Shown here piece by piece: positions 23,934 to 30,944 of a DNA stretch of 64,000 nucleotides. The position numbers and the translations under genes are program-made. The notes under the pieces were generated by a model that saw only the letters and a list, made by a program, of their open reading frames with translations, did no database searches and was not told the origin of the DNA. Positions within the stretch are counted from its first letter, which is position 1; every line of letters begins with the position of its first letter. Source of the DNA: JBGLNJ01 sp041300525 (lineage in GTDB: Bacteria; Chloroflexota; Anaerolineae; Fen-1058); NCBI GenBank assembly GCA_041300525.1, contig JBGLNJ010000001.1:1240001-1304000 (forward strand). The letters run 5' to 3'.

Positions 23934-25700
23934 TTACTCGTTCATCCGGACAAGCACTTCTTTGCTGTGGAAGAAACCCACCAGCGCATCGGCGGCCGTG
24001 TAGAAAGCAAAAGCGCAGACCCAGAGCGCAATCCCCGGCGCGAGCATTGTTTCTGGTCTCACGGTCAACATTCTGACCCCATCCATCATCATGCCGCCGA
24101 GCATAGGATTGGGAGGCCGAATGCCCAAGCCTAAAAAGTCTAGCATTGTGACAAACCAAAATCCAGCGAACAGGCTGCCCAAGATAAGAGTGCCTGTGCC
24201 AGCCAGGCCCAGCGATAATCCCTTGCGCTGCTGCGGAGCCGACATCCAGAGCGTCTGATACACTCGCACGGCGCGCGGCAATAGCGCGACTGCGACTATC
24301 AAGCTGATCGTCGTCCACTCTAATCCTGAACGAGATCCAACGGCCAACATGGTTGACACCACAATCGCGGCAGGCAAAGCGGGGATGAGTGACAGTGCAT
24401 CGGCTGGCAACAATAACAAATCCGCCGCCGACTCGGCCCACAGCACACGGCGAGAGGCCAACAAGCCTGTCAATGCGCCACCCAGCAGGCTGGGCAGCAA
24501 GACGATCACGGCCACCAGAGTTGCCATTCCCAGCGTGGTCAACCCGCCCCGGAGTGTCCGTGCCTGAACATCTCGCCCTAATGTGTCAGTTCCCCAGGGA
24601 TGATTGGCCGAGCGAGGTTGATTGCGACCCTGCACATCTACCTTCAATGCTGCATCCTGGCTCACCGCCAGACCGGCAACAGCAAGCATCAAGGGCGACA
24701 GCAAGAGCAACAGCGCCAATACAACCCAAATAATGCGGGTCTTTCTGCGCCAGGGAGTCGCAACGAGCGGCAAAGTTGGCATGTGCACCAGTCGCTCCAA
24801 CCAGCGGAAAAGCTCGGCGAACAGTCGTCCCACCAAAACCAGGATAGCCAAAGCGCCAAGAATGCCGATTAGCACCGGGTAATCGCGGCCCGACGCAGAG
24901 GTGTAAAGCATTCTCCCAATCCCCGGCCAGGCAAAGACTATCTCTACGGCGACCAGGCCAGATAACGCTCCGCCCATCTGCCCTCCAAGTGTTCCTAACG
25001 CCTTGAAGAGACCGGTCAACCAAAGGCGGAAACCTGCCTTCTCGCGCGGCAACGTCACCTCGCGCGCCACTGCTTGAGCCGTCAATACAGCCGGGAAAAG
25101 CGCCAGCGCCAACGCAGGCAAGATGAGGTGCTCGAGCAAATCGCCCAGCCTGCCAGGTGAGCGCGGATCGTACATCCCTCCGACCGGCAACAGCTTGATC
25201 TGAACAGCGAAAACGATGATGAGCAACATTCCCAAGACAAAGACCGGCATCGCGGCTTGGCTGAACACCCATAGGCGACCCAATCCCTTGAGAATGGAAC
25301 CGAGCAGTCCAGTCTTTTCTTCCAACTTGTGTATCAGCACTGCCACGATAGCCGTCCCAATCGCCGTAATCAGCGCCAGAAGCAGCGCCGCTCCAAGCAG
25401 GATCAGCGTATTGGGCAATCGCTCAACGATCAGATCAACCACCGGCCTTCTAGTCACAATAGAGAGTGACCAGTTCAGGCCGGTGCCACGTACATATACC
25501 AGTCCTCGTAGCGCAGTAACGAGAGCCTGCGTCAGGCCGAATGCAATCAACAGAAGCACAACCCGGCGCGGGAGTTGCCACCAGGCTGCCAGCCGCGCTT
25601 GACGTTCCGCAGACGACAAGGACGTGGCCGCCGGTGGAGCGGGTACCTGAGGCGTTCTTAGATTGTCGTTCGATTCTGTTTGCGCTGGTTGTTCAGACAT
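23934..25700 (-). CDS. fused DppB-DppC-type peptide/nickel ABC permease
   Basis: A 588-residue protein joining two permeases that are normally separate. The N-terminal half is DppB-like (RGTGLNWSLSIVTRRPVVDLIVERLPNTLILLG; VEIVFAWPGIGRMLYTS). The C-terminal half is DppC-like (HPWGTDTLGRDVQARTLRGG; FLGLGIRPPNPMLGGMM). Each half has about six helices. Start ATG 25700 is preferred over 25706 because AAGGGG then lies about 7 nt upstream. Such proteins import peptides, nickel or sugars using DppD/F ATPases and a binding protein, none adjacent here. A binding-protein fragment occurs at the far right of the window (63300-64000). The DppB EAA-like loop is degenerate, so function is uncertain. Confidence 0.88.
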   Translation of the reverse strand: MSEQPAQTESNDNLRTPQVPAPPAATSLSSAERQARLAAWWQLPRRVVLLLIAFGLTQALVTALRGLVYVRGTGLNWSLSIVTRRPVVDLIVERLPNTLILLGAALLLALITAIGTAIVAVLIHKLEEKTGLLGSILKGLGRLWVFSQAAMPVFVLGMLLIIVFAVQIKLLPVGGMYDPRSPGRLGDLLEHLILPALALALFPAVLTAQAVAREVTLPREKAGFRLWLTGLFKALGTLGGQMGGALSGLVAVEIVFAWPGIGRMLYTSASGRDYPVLIGILGALAILVLVGRLFAELFRWLERLVHMPTLPLVATPWRRKTRIIWVVLALLLLLSPLMLAVAGLAVSQDAALKVDVQGRNQPRSANHPWGTDTLGRDVQARTLRGGLTTLGMATLVAVIVLLPSLLGGALTGLLASRRVLWAESAADLLLLPADALSLIPALPAAIVVSTMLAVGSRSGLEWTTISLIVAVALLPRAVRVYQTLWMSAPQQRKGLSLGLAGTGTLILGSLFAGFWFVTMLDFLGLGIRPPNPMLGGMMMDGVRMLTVRPETMLAPGIALWVCAFAFYTAADALVGFFHSKEVLVRMNE

Positions 25701-25738
25701 GGTCATGCCCCTTTGCTTGGTCGTCGTTCAAAGTACGG

Positions 25739-25776
25739 CGTCACCTTGTCACCGTGTCACCTTGTCATTGTCACTC
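25739..25776. repeat. octamer-type tandem repeat (TGTCACCT)
   Basis: Four degenerate copies of (T)GTCACCT/G in a row, upstream of the permease gene on the other strand. Similar GTCACC tracts occur at 21719-21733 and 57303-57340. Confidence 0.55.
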
Positions 25777-25786
25777 ATGAATCCTC

Positions 25787-25815
25787 TTGCCTCCTGCCTC
25801 TTGCCGTGCTACAAT
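25787..25815 (+). promoter_or_regulatory. sigma70-like promoter
   Basis: TTGCCT (25787-25792), a 17-bp spacer and TACAAT (25810-25815), 19 bp before the ATG at 25835 with GAGG between. Confidence 0.65.
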
Positions 25816-25834
25816 CTCTCCCGAGGTGATGGTA

Positions 25835-26260
25835 ATGAAAACGTTGACCCTCAAAGAAGCTCAAGCGTTATACACGATCTTGGAAGAAAGCCAGGCGGCT
25901 CAACAGGCCACGCTGGTCGAGCCAGACGGTCAGCTGGTTCGGATTCTCGTGCCTGCCGACGAATATGCCGCTTTTCTCGCCTGGCGTAAGGCTGAGCAGG
26001 AACGCCAGCAACAGTCAAACCAAGACCAAGCTTTCCGGCGCGAGGCCGAAGCATTCGAGCAAATGAAGCCGGAACTGTTGCGAACGCACCCAGGCCAGGC
26101 TGTTGCAATATATCAAGGCAAAATCGTCGCCGTCGGCGCAACTAAAGCCGAAGTCTATGAACAAGTGACAGATCGCTTCGGTGAAGCGCCGGTTTTTATC
26201 CACATTGTTCAAGAACACGCGCGCGTCTACAAGATGCCATACCGAAAGGTCATCCGCTGA
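25835..26260 (+). CDS. DUF5678-like small protein
   Basis: 141 residues. ATG 25835 (MKTLTLKEAQALYTIL) has GAGG about 8 nt upstream. The N-terminus looks like a short antitoxin-type dimerisation segment. The C-terminal half (HPGQAVAIYQGKIVAVGATKAEVYEQV) matches the DUF5678 pattern, which is often found just before retropepsin-like genes, as here. The stop overlaps the next start (TGATG). The role is unknown. The pair resembles a toxin-antitoxin-like module in layout only. Confidence 0.7.
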   Translation: MKTLTLKEAQALYTILEESQAAQQATLVEPDGQLVRILVPADEYAAFLAWRKAEQERQQQSNQDQAFRREAEAFEQMKPELLRTHPGQAVAIYQGKIVAVGATKAEVYEQVTDRFGEAPVFIHIVQEHARVYKMPYRKVIR

Positions 26261-26742
26261 TGTGGCAATACGACAAGACCGTCACTCCACCTGCGCCATT
26301 CCTAGACGTATTACTTCGCTCTCCAACTAATGCCGCTTTAGCGATAACCGTTCCAGCCAAGATAGACACGGCGGCTGATATCACCGCCATTCCTGAAACC
26401 GCTCTCGAATCTTTAAGGCTCCAAGCCGGGGATGAGATTCCCGTGTCAGGTTACGATGGCCGTCTAGCCACAGTTCACACCTATTTCGTCATCCTCGAAG
26501 TGGCGCAGGCCAATGGAAAAAGCTCTAACACCACTCAGGGTGCATGCATAAACCGAGTCCGGCGGGTCTCCGGGCAAGCGAGCGGCTCGTGCGCGAGTTC
26601 TTCCAGTTCCCCCTGGGCCATTTCAAAGAGAACTGGAGGGACTCGCGAGACCCAAGTTCATGATATAGATGATGGACGTCGTTGGGCGCAATGCACACAT
26701 CCTGGCATTGGCGCAGCCTTACTTGGACACGCGCCAGAATGA
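26260..26742 (+). CDS. retropepsin-like aspartyl protease domain, C-terminally disrupted
   Basis: The first 88 residues are natural: FLDVLLRSPTNAALAITVPAKIDTAADITAIPETAL, with the catalytic-type motif Asp36-Thr-Ala-Ala in place of DTGA, typical of bacterial single-domain retropepsin relatives. After VAQANGKS (about 26524) the sequence loses coding character, and the usual C-terminal strand is absent. This tail runs into the start of the HD-domain gene at 26669. It is probably a truncated, inactive remnant that is still translated together with the DUF5678 gene. Confidence 0.65.
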   Translation: MWQYDKTVTPPAPFLDVLLRSPTNAALAITVPAKIDTAADITAIPETALESLRLQAGDEIPVSGYDGRLATVHTYFVILEVAQANGKSSNTTQGACINRVRRVSGQASGSCASSSSSPWAISKRTGGTRETQVHDIDDGRRWAQCTHPGIGAALLGHAPE

Positions 26743-27274
26743 CGTTCACGTTCAAACGTCGTGCCGTTTCGCCCGACGGCTGCTGGAACAGATTGACGCC
26801 GACGAAGACATAGTCATCCCGGCCATCCTGCTGCACGATCTGGGCTGGAAGATGATTCCCGAGGAATTGCAATTGACTGCCTTCGGCCCGGCCGCGCAGA
26901 ACCCGGAACTCAACCGCAAGCACGAGTTGGAAAGCAGCCGCCTGGCGCGAGAGATTTTAGAGCAAGTCGAGTACGATCCCGACAAAACGGGTGAAATCCT
27001 GGTTATCATCGAGGGTCACGACTCGCGCAAGGTCGCCCTCTCGGTCAATGACCAAGTCGTCAAGGACGCGGACAAGCTGTGGCGGTTTGCGTCCGAGGGT
27101 TTTTACATTGACTGCCGTCGCTTTGGCATCCCAGCCGGCGACTATGCCGAATGGCTCGACAAGCAAATTGAGGGTTGGTTTTTCACTACAGTGGGCAAGG
27201 CGCTGGCGCGTGAGGAAATCGCAAACAGGAAGGCAGAGTTGGGCATCCACCGCCTTGCCACACAGTCGCCGTGA
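26669..27274 (+). CDS. HD-domain phosphohydrolase
   Basis: A 201-residue HD superfamily protein that hydrolyses phosphate esters of nucleotides or similar compounds with bound metal. Metal ligands are visible: His in DVHVQTSCRFA, His56-Asp57 in LLHDLGWKM, and Asp in VVKDADKLWRF; EGHDSRK adds another His. Start is ATG 26669 or 26672, in tandem. The stop overlaps the GTG start of the histidine phosphatase gene (27271), so the two form a coupled pair. Substrate unknown. Confidence 0.85.
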   Translation: MMDVVGRNAHILALAQPYLDTRQNDVHVQTSCRFARRLLEQIDADEDIVIPAILLHDLGWKMIPEELQLTAFGPAAQNPELNRKHELESSRLAREILEQVEYDPDKTGEILVIIEGHDSRKVALSVNDQVVKDADKLWRFASEGFYIDCRRFGIPAGDYAEWLDKQIEGWFFTTVGKALAREEIANRKAELGIHRLATQSP

Positions 27275-27694
27275 AGGATAAAACTATTAAAGTCAAAATC
27301 GTTGTCGTCCGGCACGGACGCGTTGCCGATCATCAAGGTGATGTCGCGTTGCTGCCGGAAGGCCGCCTGGCGGCGTTCAACGCGGGCTTTCATTTTGCCG
27401 ATCAGGTCGCCGACAGTAGCGCTATCACTATCCTCTACAGTCCCACGTCACGCACGCGCGAGACGGCGCAAGAACTTGCCAGCGGCTTGCTCTCTGGCCT
27501 GCTGGTCCAAAACAAAACGCAGGCGCGCGTCTCACCGCCGCGCGAGGAAGCAGCGATCCGGGATTTTGAGTTTATCATAGATGGACTGCGGATGTCGCCG
27601 ACGGATTCGATGCATGCGTCGCTCCCCGCTTCAGCCGCACACAATCTATTCTTTCAAGGTTTCTGGGAGGCCAAACAGGACCCTATCGGCTACT

Positions 27695-29151
27695 TGTCCG
27701 TAGTCAGGACATTTTGCACAAAACTGGCAGGCGTGCCGACCCATAGAATGTAGTCAGCACATCCTGCACAACGACCGTTAGGCGTGCAGGCAAGCGCAGC
27801 GTTTGGGTACTGGCTGTACCGGCTCATCCAATGGATAGGGGAACACCTTGAGCGTCTGCCAGTCATTCTCAGCCTGAGCCTGGTAATACACCGTCAAGCG
27901 TTGCTGGGTGGTGCTCAAGGTTAGCCAGACATATTGTCCAGCATGTCGCTTTCCAACCTGAAAGGACTCGTTCAGAAACGTGACCCGCCCCTCGTCGGAC
28001 ACATAACGAACGGCATGAACCCAGCCAGCACAGATCGGCAAGGACGCGGGAATTTGCGCGGCCAGGGACTTGGACAGATGATAGATAGGATGCCCGCGCC
28101 GCAAGCGAGCGGGCGTATCGGTCTGGCGCGGTGCCACATAATCCATGTAATGCCAGCGCAAGAAAGCTCGTTGTGCGGGAGGAATGCGATAACGATGCGT
28201 GAAGTGATGTGTAGCCCAGAACTGATGTGCCCACAGATTGTTGAACGCCTCGACGTCCCAGTTGTAGTCTGCTTCGTTCTCTGGGGTGAACAGAACCTCG
28301 ATGCCCAAGTACAAGCACAGTCGGACGGTTCGGCCCAGCACATGAGGATGTCGACCACCACTGAACACACTTTCATTGTCAAACTGAGCCAGGTTCGGCA
28401 CGCCCAGCGTCTGCCATGTTTGCAGCAAGTAGTGTCGCGCCGCGTCGGCGCTCTTGTGGGCCTGGGAAGTAGCCGAGGCTGCGTTGCTAAAAAGATCAAC
28501 GGTCGTAAAAGTCTGCACCGTTTCGCCTCCCTCAATCCAACGCGTGATAATGTCGGTGGCCTGCACCGCGTTGGGATATTCGGCGGGAGGGTGCGGGCGA
28601 TACGGCTCGGACAGGTTCGCTGTGTTCGAATGGGTCAGGCCCCGGCGTTGCACGATCCGTTGAATCGTGCTCAAACTCGGCACCGGTTTCACGCGGCGCT
28701 TGACGAGTTCGCGTCGAATGGTGCGAGGCCCAATGGGAGCGTAGCGCAGCCGTGGGTTGCGCCGATGCTGCAAGGTCTGGCGCACTTGCAGAACGCGCCG
28801 TTCGACGGAGCGGGGTGTTCGGTTGGGATGATGGTGCGGCGCACGCGACGCAGACCGAAAGCGCGTATGCGGATGCTGGCGTTGATAGGCAATCCAATGA
28901 TAGACCCACCGGCGGCTCCGTTCAAGCTGTCGTGCTATCTCGTCCGGCTGATGACCGGCTCGAAACATCTGAACGGCCAGACGACGCCGTTGCGCCTCTG
29001 GCTCAGCGGATTGACCTGCCTGTGACATGATCCACCTCCTAGCTGGAGATAATTATGCCACTTGTGCAGGATGTGCTGAATACACTCTATGGATCGGTGT
29101 GCACGATGTGCTGAATACACCGGCCTGTGCAAAATGTGCTGACTACGGACA
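27695..29151 (-). mobile_element. complete insertion sequence with rve-type transposase
   Basis: A 1457-bp element bounded by 26-bp inverted repeats (27695-27720 and 29126-29151, one mismatch, outer end TGTCCGTAGTCAG) and by a 6-bp target duplication GCTACT (27689-27694 and 29152-29157). Subterminal copies of the same motif lie at 27750-27770, 29063-29083 and 29098-29118, probably extra transposase-binding sites. One transposase gene fills the interior on the minus strand. The intact ends, exact duplication and intact gene suggest a recent insertion. Confidence 0.93.
27778..29028 (-). CDS. IS transposase, integrase-core (rve, DDE) type
   Basis: 416 residues with RBS AGGAGG 6 nt before ATG 29028. 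An N-terminal helix-turn-helix (RLAVQMFRAGHQPDEIARQLERSRR) and a second helical domain (IGPRTIRRELVKRR) are followed by the rve catalytic core with the probable triad Asp159 (ATDIITRW), Asp217 (AQFDNESVF) and Glu260 (NWDVEAFNNLW). The C-terminal part has beta-strand DNA-contact character (VGKRHAGQYVWLTL). The architecture resembles IS481/IS3-like transposases without a frameshift. It is not assigned to a named IS. Confidence 0.9.
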   Translation of the reverse strand: MSQAGQSAEPEAQRRRLAVQMFRAGHQPDEIARQLERSRRWVYHWIAYQRQHPHTRFRSASRAPHHHPNRTPRSVERRVLQVRQTLQHRRNPRLRYAPIGPRTIRRELVKRRVKPVPSLSTIQRIVQRRGLTHSNTANLSEPYRPHPPAEYPNAVQATDIITRWIEGGETVQTFTTVDLFSNAASATSQAHKSADAARHYLLQTWQTLGVPNLAQFDNESVFSGGRHPHVLGRTVRLCLYLGIEVLFTPENEADYNWDVEAFNNLWAHQFWATHHFTHRYRIPPAQRAFLRWHYMDYVAPRQTDTPARLRRGHPIYHLSKSLAAQIPASLPICAGWVHAVRYVSDEGRVTFLNESFQVGKRHAGQYVWLTLSTTQQRLTVYYQAQAENDWQTLKVFPYPLDEPVQPVPKRCACLHA

Positions 29152-29466
29152 GCTACTGGCTGAATCATCCGAGCGAGAACGCAGAGCCTCCCGCCATTGT
29201 CGCTGCGCGCCTGGGCGCTTTTATCGTGTCACTGCTCAATGCCGCGTCCAGCGATGCGTATTTTCTTGTCACACATTCTGGTCCGATGCGCGCGTTTCTG
29301 CGCCAGGCGCTGGGAGCAGATCCCGGCGAGCCGGGTTTTTGTGAGGCGTTTCAGGTAACTGCAAGTGGTGTGCGCTATCGCGGACAATGTGGAGCGGTGG
29401 CCCACTCGAACGAGAAAAAGGCCTGCTCAAACTTAGGCCCCGTATGATTAGGTTAGGAGGGAAGAG

Positions 29467-30459
29467 ATGACGATTCCTTACGACTTTGACTACCAACGAC
29501 CTCGAAACTTGAGCGAGGCGCTGGAGCTTTTGGAAAAGCACGGAAGCAAAGCAAGCCCCCTGGCTGGGGGCACAGACCTCGTGGTCAATATGGAGTACCG
29601 CAGCATCCTTCAGTTGGTGGAGGGTGCTGGCTTCCGCGAGGCCAAATTCCCGGCGGCGAGACGGGTGCAACCGATGCAACGCCCGGAAATAGCCATCTCG
29701 CTGGCCGACCTGACCGAACTCTGCGGCGTGACGGTGGACAAAGACGTGTTGCGCATCGGCCCTACGACGACGATGGCGCAGATTGCGGCGTTGGGCACAG
29801 CGCCGTTGTACTCAACGCCGCACCCGGACATTCCCCAGGCCGTCAAGGCTCTGCAAGACGCTGCCGGGGTCATGGGCTCTCCGCTCATTCGCAACCGGGC
29901 CACCATCGGCGGCAATCTGATCAACGCGCGGCCAGCCGCCGATACGGCCGTGGCCGCATTGGCGCTCGACGGCAGACTGGAGTTGGCAAGCACAAAAGGA
30001 AATCGATGGGTCAAATTATCTGCCTTCTTCACCGGTGTCGGAACCAGCGTCAGACGCCCGGACGAGTTGTTGGTGGCAATAGAAATTCCCTGGTCCCCGA
30101 ACGCGGGCAGCGCCTACCTTCGCCAGGGCACGCGCAGGCAACTGGAAATCGCGCTCGTCGGAGCCGCGTCCTGGGTAAGGCTCGATCCCGCTTCCGGGAC
30201 AGTGGCCGATGCCCGCATCGCGCTTGGCGCTGTGGCCCCCACTCCTCTTTTGGCGACCCACGCGGCAAGCACTCTCATCCATCAAAAGCCCACGTCCGAC
30301 GTGTTGTCGGCGGCGGCCGTCGCGGCCAGGAACGAAGCAAAACCGATTGACGACTATCGAGGCTCTGCCGCGTATCGTCTGGAATTGATCGAGGTGCTGG
30401 TGCGCCGATCCCTGGAGGTGGCCGTATCCAGGGCAGGCGGACAAGGAGGCCGGCCATGA
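29467..30459 (+). CDS. molybdenum hydroxylase, FAD-binding subunit
   Basis: A 330-residue CoxM/XdhB/HcrB-type subunit that passes electrons from the iron-sulfur protein to an acceptor. The FAD motifs are SPLAGGTDLVVNM (about residues 30-43) and VMGSPLIRNRATIGGNLINARPAADTAVA (about 137-165). The C-terminal CO_deh_flav domain ends near residue 325. There is no Cys-rich insert of the kind that carries the extra 4Fe-4S cluster in 4-hydroxybenzoyl-CoA reductase. RBS GGAGGGAAG precedes the ATG. The stop overlaps the next gene by 4 bp (ATGA), so the three subunits are translationally coupled. Confidence 0.93.
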   Translation: MTIPYDFDYQRPRNLSEALELLEKHGSKASPLAGGTDLVVNMEYRSILQLVEGAGFREAKFPAARRVQPMQRPEIAISLADLTELCGVTVDKDVLRIGPTTTMAQIAALGTAPLYSTPHPDIPQAVKALQDAAGVMGSPLIRNRATIGGNLINARPAADTAVAALALDGRLELASTKGNRWVKLSAFFTGVGTSVRRPDELLVAIEIPWSPNAGSAYLRQGTRRQLEIALVGAASWVRLDPASGTVADARIALGAVAPTPLLATHAASTLIHQKPTSDVLSAAAVAARNEAKPIDDYRGSAAYRLELIEVLVRRSLEVAVSRAGGQGGRP

Positions 30460-30944
30460 AACACATCTTGGAAATCAAAGTGAACGGTCAGGTTTACGAT
30501 CTGGCAATTTCTCCCCGGCGCACATTGGCCGAGCTTCTCCGCGACGATCTGGGAATCACCGGCGTCAAGCTGGGCTGCGGCGAAGGAGAGTGCGGCGCTT
30601 GCACGGTGCTTTTGAATGGCCTGCCCGTCAACTCGTGTCTCGTCTTTGCACTAGAGGCCCAGGGGTGTGAGGTGACTACCATCGAGGGCCTGGCGAGCGG
30701 CCCCGAGCTTCACCCGCTGCAACGAGCCTTTATCCAGCAAGGCGCTATCCAGTGCGGCTATTGCACGCCGGGGATGATTTTGACCGCCAAGGCTTTGCTG
30801 GATCGCAACCCCGACCCGACCGAACAGGAAATACGTCAAGCCCTGGCGGGCAACCTTTGCCGCTGCACGGGTTATCAAAAGATTGTGCAAGCTGTGCGGC
30901 AAGCTGCTCGTGAGTTGTCGAGCGGCAAGGGAGATGAAGCATGA
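30456..30944 (+). CDS. molybdenum hydroxylase, 2Fe-2S subunit
   Basis: A 162-residue CoxS/HcrC-type protein carrying two 2Fe-2S clusters. The N-terminal plant-ferredoxin-like cluster uses LGCGEGECGACTVLLNG. The C-terminal helical cluster uses QCGYCTPGMIL and NLCRCTGYQKI. Length is normal. The start overlaps the FAD subunit and the stop overlaps the Mo subunit (ATGA both times). Confidence 0.95.
   Translation: MKHILEIKVNGQVYDLAISPRRTLAELLRDDLGITGVKLGCGEGECGACTVLLNGLPVNSCLVFALEAQGCEVTTIEGLASGPELHPLQRAFIQQGAIQCGYCTPGMILTAKALLDRNPDPTEQEIRQALAGNLCRCTGYQKIVQAVRQAARELSSGKGDEA

Larger units (their letters stand above)
27271..29447 (+). pseudogene. histidine phosphatase gene interrupted by an IS element
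   Basis: The two parts 27271-27694 and 29158-29447 join in one frame when the IS and one copy of GCTACT are removed, giving a 237-residue protein with DPIGYWLNHPSENAE across the junction. The N-terminal catalytic motif VVVRHGRVAD (RHG, His15) and the C-terminal second His in VTHSGPMRAFL identify the phosphoglycerate-mutase-like histidine phosphatase superfamily. The 5' part is still open for 161 codons into the IS, so a truncated product lacking the second catalytic His could be made. It was probably coexpressed with the HD protein upstream. Confidence 0.9.

Noticed and set aside
26525..26668. Possible minus-strand coding fragment between the retropepsin and HD genes
   Set aside because: Some protein-like sequence (EMAQGELEELAHEP) but no start, family or length to support it.
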